64,000 bases of DNA. It comes from Streptomyces sp. NRRL F-5630 (lineage in GTDB: Bacteria; Actinomycetota; Actinomycetes; Streptomycetales; Streptomycetaceae). The stretch is taken from positions 1-64,000 of the forward strand of contig NZ_JOGO01000020.1 in NCBI RefSeq assembly GCF_000719475.1. The letters run 5' to 3'. Position 1 is the first letter of the stretch. Each line of letters opens with the position of its first letter. Below, one piece after another: positions 19,109-29,260 of the stretch. The notes under the pieces were generated by a model. The model did not search any database and had not been told where the DNA came from. It saw nothing but the letters and a program-made list of their open reading frames with translations. The position numbers and the translations under genes are program-made.

Positions 19109-20047
19109 ATGTCATCCCAGCTCGACGCATCGCGGGCGAATCCGGCGACGTCGACCATCCCCGCTCCTCGCCCCCCGGGCGCGGCGAAGCGGGACCCCGC
19201 CGTGGCCCCCCCGGCCTTCCGGTCCCCCACCGCCGTACCCGAGCTGGCGGATCTCCCGGAGATCCCGCCGCTGGACGAGGTGGGGCCGCTGGACGCACGG
19301 GCCCTTTCCAAGAACCTTTTCGAACGACTCGAAGACCTCGACGAGGGCACGCACGCCCACTCCTATGTACGCAACACGCTCGTCGAGCTGAATCTCGCCC
19401 TGGTCAAGTTCGCCGCCTCGCGCTTCCGCTCCCGCAGCGAACCGATGGAGGACATCATCCAGGTCGGCACGATCGGCCTGATCAAGGCGATCGACCGCTT
19501 CGAGCTCTCGCGCGGGGTGGAGTTCCCCACCTTCGCGATGCCGACGATCATCGGCGAGATCAAGCGTTTCTTCCGTGACACCTCGTGGTCGGTGCGGGTC
19601 CCGCGCCGGCTGCAGGAGCTGCGCCTCGACCTGGCGAAGGCCGGGGACGAGCTGGCACAGCACCTGGACCGCGCCCCGACCCCCTCGGAACTCGCCGAGA
19701 AGCTCGGCATCGAGCGCGAGGAGGTCATCGAGGGCATGGCGGCGTCGAACGCCTACACCGCCTCCTCGCTGGACGCGCAGCCCGAGGAGGACGACAGCGA
19801 GAGCGCTCTCGCCGACCGGCTCGGTTACGAGGACCACAGCCTGGAGGGCATCGAGTACATCGAGTCCCTGAAGCCGATGATCGCGCGGCTCCCGCAGCGG
19901 GACCGGATGATCCTCTCGCTCCGCTTCGTCGCCAACATGACGCAGTCGGAGATCGGCGAGGAGCTGGGCATCTCCCAGATGCACGTCTCGCGCCTCCTCT
20001 CGCGGACCCTCGTGAAGCTCCGCAAGGGGCTGACGCTGGAGGAATGA
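19109..20047 (+). CDS. RNA polymerase sigma factor, SigB/SigF/SigI group
   Basis: Stress- or development-type sigma-70 factor of 312 aa. After a Pro/Ala-rich N-terminal extension of about 45 residues come region 2 (MEDIIQVGTIGLIKAIDRFELSRG, FPTFAMPTIIGEIKRFFRD), region 3 (VPRRLQELRLDLAKA onward) and region 4 (LPQRDRMILSLRF, TQSEIGEELGISQMHVSRLLSR, a helix-turn-helix). The ATG at 19109 has GGAGG five bases upstream; two in-frame ATGs slightly upstream are less well placed. Activity is probably controlled by the anti-sigma and STAS proteins encoded divergently. A perfect 15-bp terminator hairpin follows. Confidence 0.93.
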   Translation: MSSQLDASRANPATSTIPAPRPPGAAKRDPAVAPPAFRSPTAVPELADLPEIPPLDEVGPLDARALSKNLFERLEDLDEGTHAHSYVRNTLVELNLALVKFAASRFRSRSEPMEDIIQVGTIGLIKAIDRFELSRGVEFPTFAMPTIIGEIKRFFRDTSWSVRVPRRLQELRLDLAKAGDELAQHLDRAPTPSELAEKLGIEREEVIEGMAASNAYTASSLDAQPEEDDSESALADRLGYEDHSLEGIEYIESLKPMIARLPQRDRMILSLRFVANMTQSEIGEELGISQMHVSRLLSRTLVKLRKGLTLEE

Positions 20048-20096
20048 GCACCGCGCTCCCGGCTTTGATCTGAACACGTGCGCTGCGGCAGTGCGC

Positions 20097-20130
20097 GAGA
20101 GGCCCGTCCCGCCCCCGGGACGGGCCTCTC
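20097..20130 (+). terminator. terminator of the sigma factor gene
   Basis: Perfect 15-bp stem GAGAGGCCCGTCCCG (20097-20111) with CGGGACGGGCCTCTC (20116-20130) and a CCCC loop, followed by a weak T-rich tail. It begins 50 nt after the sigma stop. Confidence 0.9.
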
Positions 20131-20323
20131 CGTGTTTCCTCTTCCCGCACGTGCCAAAGTCATGCGCGCGCGGCAAATTCCTTACCGCACGCCCACGTTC
20201 GGCACCGAATCCACACGCACGTCGGCCGCACGGACCCGAGGAACCCGCGCGCCCCGCGCCGCACCGGACACCGCGAAGCCCGCCGCTCCCGATGCGGGAC
20301 ACGGCGGGCTCTCGATGGTCGCG

Positions 20324-20515
20324 TCAGCGCTCGCGCACGCTCCCGAGGAAGCGAGCGAAGGCCGCCCGGCCGAACTCGATCACGGGACCGGAGGCCGCGC
20401 ACTTGCTGTCCCGCACGGGCATGACGTCTCCCCCGACGGCAAGCTCCACACAATTGCCGCCGTCAGCACCGCTGTAGCTGCTCTTCACCCACGTGAGTCC
20501 GTCGCGGTTCGTCAT
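20324..20515 (-). CDS. DUF397 domain protein
   Basis: Small protein of 63 aa with the DUF397 pattern: W-KSSYSGADGGNCVELA, then VRDSK and a Phe-rich C-terminus. DUF397 proteins are encoded beside XRE regulators throughout Streptomyces, where some pairs act in development and some resemble toxin-antitoxin modules. The ATG at 20515 overlaps the stop of the upstream XRE gene (ATGA) and has AAGGGA seven bases upstream. The two genes form one unit. Function is unknown. Confidence 0.85.
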   Translation of the reverse strand: MTNRDGLTWVKSSYSGADGGNCVELAVGGDVMPVRDSKCAASGPVIEFGRAAFARFLGSVRER

Positions 20516-20856
20516 TCGCATTCCCTTTGCTCGGCCAGTCGGTGGAACAGCTCGGCCGACTGCGTCCCGGACATGGCGCTCTCGCGCAGATGGTCACACA
20601 ACTCCGGGTCGGTGGCGCCGAACAGCTCAGTCCGCCTGTCGGCGTAGACACCGGGAGCGCCCGCCACCACGTCCATCTGCTCGGCGAAGGCCGCCGTCGC
20701 CGGGACCGATCCGCTCTCGACGCGGGACACGAGCGTCTGATGGCAGAACATGCGCTGGGCGAATTCCGTTTGGCTGAGCCCGAGATGCTCCCGGAGCCGC
20801 AGGACGTAGACGCCGAACTTCTTCGCGGCCTTCGCGCGACGCTCGAAATCGCTCAC
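20512..20856 (-). CDS. short XRE-family helix-turn-helix regulator
   Basis: DNA-binding protein of 114 aa with an XRE HTH at about 17-70 (LREHLGLSQTEFAQRMFCHQTLVSRVESG). Unlike the usual DUF397 partner it has no C-terminal DUF5753 ligand domain, so it is a short form. The GTG start has GGAGG eight bases upstream. The downstream DUF397 gene overlaps it. About 100 bp upstream lies a fragment of a DUF5753 domain on the same strand, suggesting the locus was rearranged. It probably represses its own promoter. Confidence 0.85.
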   Translation of the reverse strand: MSDFERRAKAAKKFGVYVLRLREHLGLSQTEFAQRMFCHQTLVSRVESGSVPATAAFAEQMDVVAGAPGVYADRRTELFGATDPELCDHLRESAMSGTQSAELFHRLAEQRECE

Positions 20857-20960
20857 GCGTTCAACCTCCGTGTCATAGCGTCAAGTTGTCGGCCCCTTCG
20901 GCGCCATTGAATACCAAGGCACCGGTAACCGCGGACGTATCGGCAGGAACCACTCCGCGC

Positions 20961-21146
20961 CTACGACCGCGGCACATCGATCGCGCGCACGATCAGCGCG
21001 CGGGCCTCCGTCCCGTACACGGCCAGGTGCGGCAACTCCTCGAACGCCTGCACATACAAAGCGACTTCGGACGGCTGGTTGATGTTCACCCGCGCCGGGA
21101 GCAGTTCGGCCGACACGAGTGTGCCGTCGTAGCGCTGAACGACTCT
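20961..21146 (-). pseudogene. remnant of an XRE/DUF5753 regulator (C-terminal end only)
   Basis: About 61 codons ending in a stop. They align end to end with the tail of the intact DUF5753 protein at 45534-46403: DGTLVSAELLPARVNINQPSEV here versus GKTVGYSEAQLTSRIISDPREV there, then EARALI versus RSREFI. Upstream of about 21146 the frame stays open but the sequence no longer resembles the family and no HTH is present, so the 5' part is missing. It is either a decayed gene or a fragment left when the xylanase regulatory region was joined here. Confidence 0.5.
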
Positions 21147-21203
21147 GGACCCATATCGGGCGGCCCCCGTTGGGCATGGGATGAGCACTCTGACTCCGAG
21201 ACG

Positions 21204-21224
21204 GTTTCGAAAGTTTCGAAACTT
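21204..21224 (+). promoter_or_regulatory. candidate xylanase operator, distal site
   Basis: Two overlapping palindromes: TTTCGAAA at 21205-21212 and 21214-21221, giving CGAAAGTTTCG at 21208-21218. The half-site CGAAACTT (21217-21224) recurs in the proximal site. CGAAA/TTTCG palindromes are known in front of Streptomyces xylanase genes, where they mediate repression. Confidence 0.6.
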
Positions 21225-21476
21225 ACCCCGATATCGTGACGCCACAAGGTAGGGACGCGGGGTGTTCCGGTCAAGGCTTGCCACTGATCTGCCTGGAAAC
21301 AGCATCCCCCTGCGGGCCTGACGGACGAGCACGCCGGGCGGGCCCCTCCTGAAGGCACACGTATGGTTCGCCCAGTCCAAGGGGTGTGTGGGGAGTGGAA
21401 GTCCCGGACACGCGCTCGCTCCGACCGCGCCCCCGCACCGTTCGGCGACGGCGGCGCAGGGGCTGATTTTCCCCTC

Positions 21477-21506
21477 AGAAGTTTCGGAGCATTAATCGAA
21501 ACTTCT
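21477..21506 (+). promoter_or_regulatory. candidate xylanase operator, proximal site
   Basis: Perfect inverted repeat AGAAGTTTCG (21477-21486) and CGAAACTTCT (21497-21506) with a 10-bp A/T-rich spacer. It lies 13 bp upstream of the proposed -35 element and shares its half-site with 21204-21224. Confidence 0.65.
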
Positions 21507-21519
21507 GCTGCGGAGAGTA

Positions 21520-21548
21520 TTGACGGCCCTCACCGGTGCCTCAATCAT
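21520..21548 (+). promoter_or_regulatory. candidate promoter of the xylanase gene
   Basis: TTGACG (21520-21525) and AATCAT (21543-21548) are separated by 17 bp. The -35 is good and the -10 is weak. The start codon is 122 bp downstream. Confidence 0.4.
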
Positions 21549-21558
21549 CCCTGTCTGA

Positions 21559-23109
<1,551 letters not shown>

Positions 23110-23382
23110 GGGGACCCGCCCCGCACGAAGGGGCGAACCGATGACGGCCCGCGGTGCGGGGGCCGAGGCGGCGACGGCAGGCAGGACGCCCGGCCTGCGC
23201 CCCGAGAGGCTTCCCCCTCGGTGGTGCGACTGATCAGCACCGCGCACCTGCACGATCCCGGCCCCGCCGGGGAGCGGGCAGCACGTCCTGCCGGATGAGA
23301 CGGGTGGCGGACCTCATGTCGCCGCCCGCCTCGTCCGGCGCCGAAGGCACCTTCGTGCCGCGATCGCGAGGGCGCCTTCCGG

Positions 23383-24549
23383 TCAGCCGACCCGCTTCCC
23401 CGCCCGCCAGACCTCGGCCACCAAGGGCACTCCGGGGCGGTAGGCGAAGTGGACGTGGCTGGGGGCGTCGAGGAGGAGGAGGTCCGCGCGGGCGCCGGGG
23501 GTCAGCGTGCCCACGTCCGTGCGGCGCAGCGCCCTCGCTCCGCCCGCCGTCGCGGACCAGAGGGCCTCGTCGGGGGTCATGCCCATGTCGCGGACCGCGA
23601 GGGCGAGGCAGAAGGGCATCGAGGAGGTGTAGGAGGAGCCGGGGTTGCAGTCCGTCGACAGGGCGACCGTCGCTCCCGCGTCCAGCAGGCGGCGCGCGTC
23701 GGGCCACTCGGCGCGCGTCGAGAACTCCGCGCCGGGGAGCAGCGTCGCGACCGTGTCGGAGGCGGCGAGCGCCGCGACGTCCTCGTCGCTCAGGTGCGTG
23801 CAGTGGTCGGCGCTCGCCGCGCCCAGTTCGACCGCCAACTGGACGCCGGGGCCGTACGTGAGCTGGTTGGCGTGGACGCGCGGGGTCAGTCCCCGCGCCG
23901 CGCCCGCCGTGAGGATCGCGCGGGCCTGGTCGCCGTCGAAGGCGCCCTTCTCGCAGAAGACGTCGACCCAGCGGGCGTGCGGCGCGCAGGCGTCGAGCAT
24001 CGGGCCCGTCACGAGGGACACGTACGCCGCCGGGTCGTCCGCGTACTCGGGGGCCACGATGTGCGCGCCCAGGTACGTCACCTCGTCGGTGTGGCGCGCG
24101 GCGAGCGCGAGCGCGCGGGCCTCGTCGTCGACGGTCAGGCCGTACCCCGACTTCGTCTCCTGCGTCGTCGTGCCCTGCCGCAGCCCTTCGGTGAGGTGCC
24201 GTACGAGGTTGGCCTCCAGCTCCGCGTCGCTCGCCGCCCGCGTCGCGGCGACGGTCGTGCGGATGCCGCCCGCCTCGTAGGGCCGGCCGGACATGCGGGC
24301 GTGGAACTCGCGGGTGCGGTCGCCCGCGAAGACGAGGTGCGCGTGGGAGTCGACGAAGCCGGGGACGACCGCGCGCCCACCGGCGTCATGGCGCGTGTCC
24401 GCCGCCGGGGCCGCGCTCGCGGGCCCGGTCCAGGCGACGCGGTCGCCGTCCACGACGAGCGCGGCGTCCTCGATCAGGCCGAGCGGGCCGCCGTGCGCGG
24501 GGTCGTTGGTGACGAGGGAGCCGATGCCGGTGAGGAGGGTGCTGGTCAT
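23383..24549 (-). CDS. hutI: imidazolonepropionase
   Basis: Third enzyme of histidine degradation: hydrolyses 4-imidazolone-5-propanoate to N-formimino-L-glutamate. It is 388 aa, an amidohydrolase-fold metalloenzyme. Metal ligands are visible in [11 protein letters not shown] (HxH), in [10 protein letters not shown] and in [10 protein letters not shown]; the substrate-binding ETKSGYG motif is present. The start ATG overlaps the stop of hutF (ATGA). It is the last gene of the hutU-M20-hutF-hutI operon. No histidine ammonia-lyase gene is in the window, so the first step must be encoded elsewhere. Confidence 0.96.
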   Translation of the reverse strand: MTSTLLTGIGSLVTNDPAHGGPLGLIEDAALVVDGDRVAWTGPASAAPAADTRHDAGGRAVVPGFVDSHAHLVFAGDRTREFHARMSGRPYEAGGIRTTVAATRAASDAELEANLVRHLTEGLRQGTTTQETKSGYGLTVDDEARALALAARHTDEVTYLGAHIVAPEYADDPAAYVSLVTGPMLDACAPHARWVDVFCEKGAFDGDQARAILTAGAARGLTPRVHANQLTYGPGVQLAVELGAASADHCTHLSDEDVAALAASDTVATLLPGAEFSTRAEWPDARRLLDAGATVALSTDCNPGSSYTSSMPFCLALAVRDMGMTPDEALWSATAGGARALRRTDVGTLTPGARADLLLLDAPSHVHFAYRPGVPLVAEVWRAGKRVG

Positions 24550-25904
24550 GCGCGCGCGTCCGTTCCTTCGGTGTGCAGGGCCGCGATGGTCTCGGCGAGG
24601 AGGGCGGCGGGGTCCGCGACCCGGGTGTGGCGTCCGTCCCGTACGACATGCTCGCCGCCGACGACCGTGTGCCGCACGTCCGCCGCGCTGCCCGCGAACA
24701 CGGCGGTCTCGGCGCCGAGTTCGGGGCCGTGCCCGGCGGTGCGGACGGTGTCGAGGGCGAGGGTCGTGAAGTCGGCGGGCGCGCCGGGGGCGAGGCGGCC
24801 GGCGTCGGGGCGGCCGAGCGCGGCGTGGCCGCCGGGGCTCGCCGCTTCGAGGAGCGCGGCGGCCGTCCAGTGGCCGCGCGCGCGGGTGCGCAGGCGCTCG
24901 TCCAGCTCCAGCGCGCGGGCCTCCTCGAAGAGGTCGAGCACGGCGTGGCTGTCGCTGCCGAGCGAGAGCGGACTGCCCGCCTCCTGGAGTGCGAGGGCGG
25001 GCCCGATGCCGTCCGCGAGGTCGCGCTCGGTGGTCGGGCACATGCACGTCCCCGTGCCGCTGCCGCCGATGAGCCGGATGTCCTCGTCCGTGAGGTGGGT
25101 GTTGTGGACGCCGGTGGTACGGGGCCCGAGGACGCCGTGCGCGGCGAGGAGCCGGGTCGGGGTCATGCCGTGCGCGGCGAGGCACGCCTCGTTCTCGGCG
25201 GGCTGCTCGGAGAGGTGGACGTGCAGGGGCGCCTCGCGCGCGGAGGCCCAGGCGGCGACGGTCGCGAGCTGGGCGGCGGGGACGGCGCGCACGGAGTGGA
25301 TCGCCGCGCCGATGACGGTGTTGTCGTCGCCGCGCAGCCGGTCCACGCGCCGGGCCCAGGCGTCCGCGTCGCCGTCGCCGAAGCGGAGCTGGTGGGGCTC
25401 GGGCGGGGCGCCGAAGCCGGAGGAGAGGTAGGCGGTGTCGAGCAGCGTGAGGCGGACGCCCGCCTCACGCGCGGCCTCGACGAGCGCCTCGCCCATCGCG
25501 TTGGGGTCCGTGTACGGGGTTCCGTCGGGCTGGTGGTGCACGTAGTGGAACTCGCCGACGGCCGTGATGCCGCCGAGGGCCATCTCGGCGTACACGGCGC
25601 GCGCCAGCCGGTGGTACGAGTCCGGGGTGAGGCGCTGGGCGACGCCGTACATCGTCTCGCGCCAGGTCCAGAACGTGCCGCGCGCCCGCTGCGTGGCCGC
25701 GCGCAGGGCGCGGTGGAAGGCGTGCGAGTGCGCGTTGGCGAGCCCCGGCAGGGTGAGGCCGCGCAGGGGCTCGGCGCCGGGCGGGGGGCCGGGGACGCCT
25801 TCCCGCAGCGAGGCGATCCGGCCGTCCGCGCCCGCCGTCAGGAGGAGGCCCGAGGCGGTGCGGGTACCGAGCCACGCGTGTTCGAGCCAGTACGTCAGCG
25901 GCAC
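24546..25904 (-). CDS. hutF: formimidoylglutamate deiminase
   Basis: Amidohydrolase of 452 aa that deiminates N-formimino-L-glutamate to N-formylglutamate and ammonia, the alternative (four/five-step) histidine route. The zinc motif [10 protein letters not shown], then [15 protein letters not shown] and GSDSHAVLD follow the family order. The start is GTG with GGAGGAG six bases upstream; this ribosome-site-plus-start block is nearly duplicated 35 bp upstream at the end of the preceding gene. Its presence predicts that N-formylglutamate must be deformylated by another enzyme, for which the adjacent M20 hydrolase is a candidate. Confidence 0.94.
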   Translation of the reverse strand: MPLTYWLEHAWLGTRTASGLLLTAGADGRIASLREGVPGPPPGAEPLRGLTLPGLANAHSHAFHRALRAATQRARGTFWTWRETMYGVAQRLTPDSYHRLARAVYAEMALGGITAVGEFHYVHHQPDGTPYTDPNAMGEALVEAAREAGVRLTLLDTAYLSSGFGAPPEPHQLRFGDGDADAWARRVDRLRGDDNTVIGAAIHSVRAVPAAQLATVAAWASAREAPLHVHLSEQPAENEACLAAHGMTPTRLLAAHGVLGPRTTGVHNTHLTDEDIRLIGGSGTGTCMCPTTERDLADGIGPALALQEAGSPLSLGSDSHAVLDLFEEARALELDERLRTRARGHWTAAALLEAASPGGHAALGRPDAGRLAPGAPADFTTLALDTVRTAGHGPELGAETAVFAGSAADVRHTVVGGEHVVRDGRHTRVADPAALLAETIAALHTEGTDARA

Positions 25905-25929
25905 GCCCGCTCCTCCCGTCCGTGGTGTG

Positions 25930-27222
25930 TCAGCGGCACGCCAGCTCCTCCAGTACGTCCGCGAGGGCGGTGACCCCCGCGTGGCAGTCGGCGCGCTCCG
26001 CGTGTTCGGCGGGGGCGTGCGAGACGCCGGTCGGGTTGCGTACGAACAGCATGGCGGTCGGGACGACGGCGGAGAGGATTCCCGCGTCGTGTCCCGCGCC
26101 GGTGGGCAGGACGGGGACCTCGCCCTTGCCGGTGCGCAGGACGCGGCCCAGTTCCTCGCGCAGCGCGTGGCCGAACTCGACGACCGGCGTGAAGGACTCC
26201 CGTACCACGGACAGGTCGACGCCCTCGCGCGCGGCGGCGTCCCGGGCGGCCTCCTCGATCGCGGTCACGACCGTGTCCAGGGTCTCCTGGTCGGCGGCGC
26301 GCGAGTCGAGCCAGCCGCGGACGAGCGAGGGGATGGCGTTGACGCCGCCCGGCACGACGTGGAGCTTGCCGAAGGTCGCGACGGCCCGCGCGAGCGCGGC
26401 CTCGCGGCGCGCGGCGAGGACCGTCTCGGCGTAGGGGAGCATCGGGTCGCGGCGGTCCGCGAGCCGGGTCGTCCCGGCGTGGTTGGCCTCGCCGCGCCAG
26501 TCGAAGCGCCAGCGGCCGTGCGGCCAGATCGCGCTGGCGATGCCGACCGGGTCGCCGGTCAGGTCGAGCGCGCGGCCCTGTTCGACGTGGAGTTCGACGT
26601 AGGCGGAGACGCGGTCCAGGCGCGCGTGGTCGGCACCGATCGCGTCGGGGTCGAAGCCGGCCCGCTCCATGGCGCGGGGGAGGCTGACGCCGTCGGCGTC
26701 GCGGAGCGCGAAGGCCGCTTCCTTGGTGAGCGCCCCGGCGCTGAGGCGCGAGCCGACGCAGGCGAGGCCGAAGCGGGCGCCTTCCTCGTCGGCGAAGTTG
26801 GTGATCGCGAGGGGCTTGCGGGGTGCCGCGCCGCGTTCGCGCAGGGCGTCGAGCGCGGCGAAGGCGGTGACGACGCCGAGGGGGCCGTCGAAGGCGCCGC
26901 CGTCGGGCACGGAGTCGAGGTGCGAGCCGGTGACGACGGCGTCCCGGCCCCCGGGGTCGCCGAGCCAGGCCCACTGGTTGCCGTTGCGGTCCTCCTCGTA
27001 CGCCAGCCCCCGGTCCGCGGCCTGCCCGCGGAACCAGTCGCGTACGTCACGGTCGGCGTCCGTCCAGGCGAAGCGGCGGTAGCCGCCGCTGTCCTTGTCG
27101 CGGCCGAGCGGGGCGAGGGTGTCCCACATGCGGTCGAAGTCGTCGGGGGTGCGGGAGGGGGCGGCGGGGGCCAAGGCGGGCTCCGCCCCGGCCGTCGCGC
27201 CGTCCGGGGTGCGCCCGCTCAC
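25930..27222 (-). CDS. M20-family amidohydrolase (allantoate amidohydrolase / N-carbamoylase-like)
   Basis: Binuclear metal amidase of 430 aa resembling allantoate amidohydrolases and N-carbamoyl-L-amino-acid hydrolases. The metal motifs are intact: [21 protein letters not shown], and the catalytic Glu pair in [11 protein letters not shown]; the late [21 protein letters not shown] carries the last His. The start overlaps the hutU stop by four bases and hutF follows after 25 bp, so it is embedded in the histidine operon. Given that position, N-formyl-L-glutamate is a more likely substrate than allantoate; that is inference, and no other hydrolase in the operon fills the step. Confidence 0.88.
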   Translation of the reverse strand: MSGRTPDGATAGAEPALAPAAPSRTPDDFDRMWDTLAPLGRDKDSGGYRRFAWTDADRDVRDWFRGQAADRGLAYEEDRNGNQWAWLGDPGGRDAVVTGSHLDSVPDGGAFDGPLGVVTAFAALDALRERGAAPRKPLAITNFADEEGARFGLACVGSRLSAGALTKEAAFALRDADGVSLPRAMERAGFDPDAIGADHARLDRVSAYVELHVEQGRALDLTGDPVGIASAIWPHGRWRFDWRGEANHAGTTRLADRRDPMLPYAETVLAARREAALARAVATFGKLHVVPGGVNAIPSLVRGWLDSRAADQETLDTVVTAIEEAARDAAAREGVDLSVVRESFTPVVEFGHALREELGRVLRTGKGEVPVLPTGAGHDAGILSAVVPTAMLFVRNPTGVSHAPAEHAERADCHAGVTALADVLEELACR

Positions 27223-28913
27223 GCGGCGCCGCCCTCATGCCCGCCGCCCTCGTGCCCGTCGCCCTCGCGCATCGGGATGCGGACGCCCTTGGCCTCCGCG
27301 ACGGCCTCCGCCTCCTCGTACCCGGCGTCGACGTGCCGGATGACGCCCATGCCGGGGTCGTTGGTGAGGACGCGGCGGATCTTCTCGGCCGCGAGGGGGG
27401 TGCCGTCGGCGACCGTGACCTGCCCGGCGTGCAGCGAGCGGCCCATGCCGACACCGCCGCCGTGGTGGATCGAGACCCAGGAGGCGCCGGAGGCGACGTT
27501 GACCATCGCGTTGAGGAGCGGCCAGTCCGCGATGGCGTCCGAGCCGTCCTTCATGGCCTCGGTCTCGCGGTACGGGGAGGCCACGGAGCCCGTGTCGAGG
27601 TGGTCACGGCCGATGACGATCGGGGCCTGGAGTTCGCCCGAGGCGACCATCTCGTTGAAGCGCACACCGGCCTTGTCGCGCTCGCCCTGGCCGAGCCAGC
27701 AGATCCGGGCCGGGAGTCCCTGGAAGTGGACGCGCTCCTGCGCCATGGTGATCCAGCGGCGCAGCGACTCGTTCTCGGGGAAGAGGTCGAGGAGCGCCTG
27801 GTCGGTCTTGTGGATGTCGCTCGCCTCGCCGGAGAGCGCGGCCCAGCGGAAGGGACCCTTGCCCTCGCAGAAGAGCGGGCGGATGTAGGCGGGCACGAAG
27901 CCGGGGAAGGCGAAGGCGCGCTCGTACCCGGCGAGCCGGGCCTCGCCGCGGATCGAGTTGCCGTAGTCGAAGACCTCGGCGCCCGCGTCCTGGAAGCCGA
28001 CCATGGCCTCGACGTGCTGGGCCATCGCCTCGCGGGAGCGCCGCGTGAACTCGGCGGGCTTCTCCTTCGCGTACGCCGCCATGTCGGCGAAGTCCACGCC
28101 GAGGGGGAGGTAGGCGAGCGGGTCGTGCGCCGAGGTCTGGTCGGTGACGATGTCGATGGGGGCGCCGTCGGCGAGGAGCTGGGGGACGATCTCGGCGGCG
28201 TTGCCGAGCAGGCCGATGGAGAGGGGCTCGCGGCGGTCGCGCGCGGCGGTGGCGAGGGCGAGCGCGTGGGCCACGTCGTCGGCCTTCACGTCGAGGTAGC
28301 GGTGCTCGATGCGGCGCTCGATGGCGCGCGGGTCGCAGTCGACGCAGATCGCGACGCCGTCGTTCATCGTCACGGCGAGCGGCTGCGCGCCACCCATGCC
28401 GCCGAGCCCGGCGGTGAGGGTGATGGTCCCGGCGAGGGTGCCGCCGAACTTCTTCGCGGCGACGGCCGAGAAGGTCTCGTACGTGCCCTGGAGGATGCCC
28501 TGGGTGCCGATGTAGATCCACGAACCGGCCGTCATCTGGCCGTACATGGTCAGGCCCAGCTCCTCCAGGCGGCGGAACTCCTCCCAGTTCGCCCAGTCGC
28601 CCACGAGGTTGGAGTTGGCGATGAGGACGCGGGGCGCCCACTCGTGCGTGCGCATGACGCCGACGGGGCGGCCGGACTGGACGAGCATCGTCTCGTCGTT
28701 CTTCAGCGTGCGCAGGGTGCGGATCATCGCGTCGAAGGAGTTCCAGTCGCGGGCCGCCTTGCCGGAGCCGCCGTAGACGACCAGCTCGTCGGGATGCTCG
28801 GCCACCTCCGGGTCCAGGTTGTTCTGGAGCATCCGCAGCGCGGCCTCCTGCTGCCAGCCGAGGGCGCTCAGCTCGGTGCCGCGGGGGGCGCGGACGGGGC
28901 GGGGACCGGACAT
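27219..28913 (-). CDS. hutU: urocanate hydratase
   Basis: Urocanase, 564 aa, adds water to urocanate to form imidazolonepropionate using tightly bound NAD+ as electrophile. Family blocks are clear: [35 protein letters not shown], the NAD-binding [23 protein letters not shown], and the C-terminal [15 protein letters not shown]. The ATG at 28913 has AGGAGG six bases upstream; an in-frame ATG at 28952 falls next to the proposed -10 and is rejected. It is the promoter-proximal gene of the hut operon and overlaps the next gene. Confidence 0.97.
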   Translation of the reverse strand: MSGPRPVRAPRGTELSALGWQQEAALRMLQNNLDPEVAEHPDELVVYGGSGKAARDWNSFDAMIRTLRTLKNDETMLVQSGRPVGVMRTHEWAPRVLIANSNLVGDWANWEEFRRLEELGLTMYGQMTAGSWIYIGTQGILQGTYETFSAVAAKKFGGTLAGTITLTAGLGGMGGAQPLAVTMNDGVAICVDCDPRAIERRIEHRYLDVKADDVAHALALATAARDRREPLSIGLLGNAAEIVPQLLADGAPIDIVTDQTSAHDPLAYLPLGVDFADMAAYAKEKPAEFTRRSREAMAQHVEAMVGFQDAGAEVFDYGNSIRGEARLAGYERAFAFPGFVPAYIRPLFCEGKGPFRWAALSGEASDIHKTDQALLDLFPENESLRRWITMAQERVHFQGLPARICWLGQGERDKAGVRFNEMVASGELQAPIVIGRDHLDTGSVASPYRETEAMKDGSDAIADWPLLNAMVNVASGASWVSIHHGGGVGMGRSLHAGQVTVADGTPLAAEKIRRVLTNDPGMGVIRHVDAGYEEAEAVAEAKGVRIPMREGDGHEGGGHEGGAA

Positions 28914-28926
28914 GGGCTGCCTCCTG

Positions 28927-28972
28927 TGACTCGATTGATTCACATACTCCACTCCTGAATAGCCCTAGTCAA
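28927..28972 (-). promoter_or_regulatory. candidate hut promoter and operator
   Basis: On the minus strand TTGACT (28972-28967) and AGTATG (28948-28943) are 18 bp apart. Between the -10 and the ribosome site lies an imperfect palindrome, TGACTCGATTGATTCA (28927-28942), with 5 of 6 arm bases matching. It is placed where a repressor would block transcription. No regulator gene is adjacent. Confidence 0.5.
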
Positions 28973-29186
28973 TGGCGACAGAGGGCCGCGGCGGCACGAT
29001 CCCTCCGCCCCCTAAACCGGCCCTCACGCAAACAGTTCCTCTCAGTCACGTGTCGGCCGGTGAACACACGGGGACGCGCGGCGAGTGTGACGCACTCCAC
29101 GCCGCCCGTCCGCATACCGCCCTGCGCAGGCGTTTTCCGGCCTCGCCGGGCGGAGGCCATCGCTCCGCACGCTCTGTGATCGTCAT

Positions 29187-29235
29187 ATGTACATGGCGAA
29201 GCAAATCGAACCTAGATACGGTCGGCTTCGTACCT
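29187..29235 (+). promoter_or_regulatory. candidate promoter/operator region of the AfsA-like gene
   Basis: Includes the palindrome ATGTACAT (29187-29194), a TAGATA -10-like hexamer (29213-29218), and ATACGGTCGGCTTCGTAC (29216-29233), an imperfect inverted repeat whose GGTCGG core resembles autoregulatory elements bound by gamma-butyrolactone receptors. No receptor gene is in the window. The match is partial. Confidence 0.35.
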
Positions 29236-29260
29236 GTTGCTGGTTGAAGGGGGAAGAAAC

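Noticed and set aside
23110..23382. Gene or terminator between the xylanase and hutI genes
   Set aside because: Frames there lack starts with ribosome sites, and the only hairpins, such as GGTGC/GCACC near 23224-23241, are too short to call.
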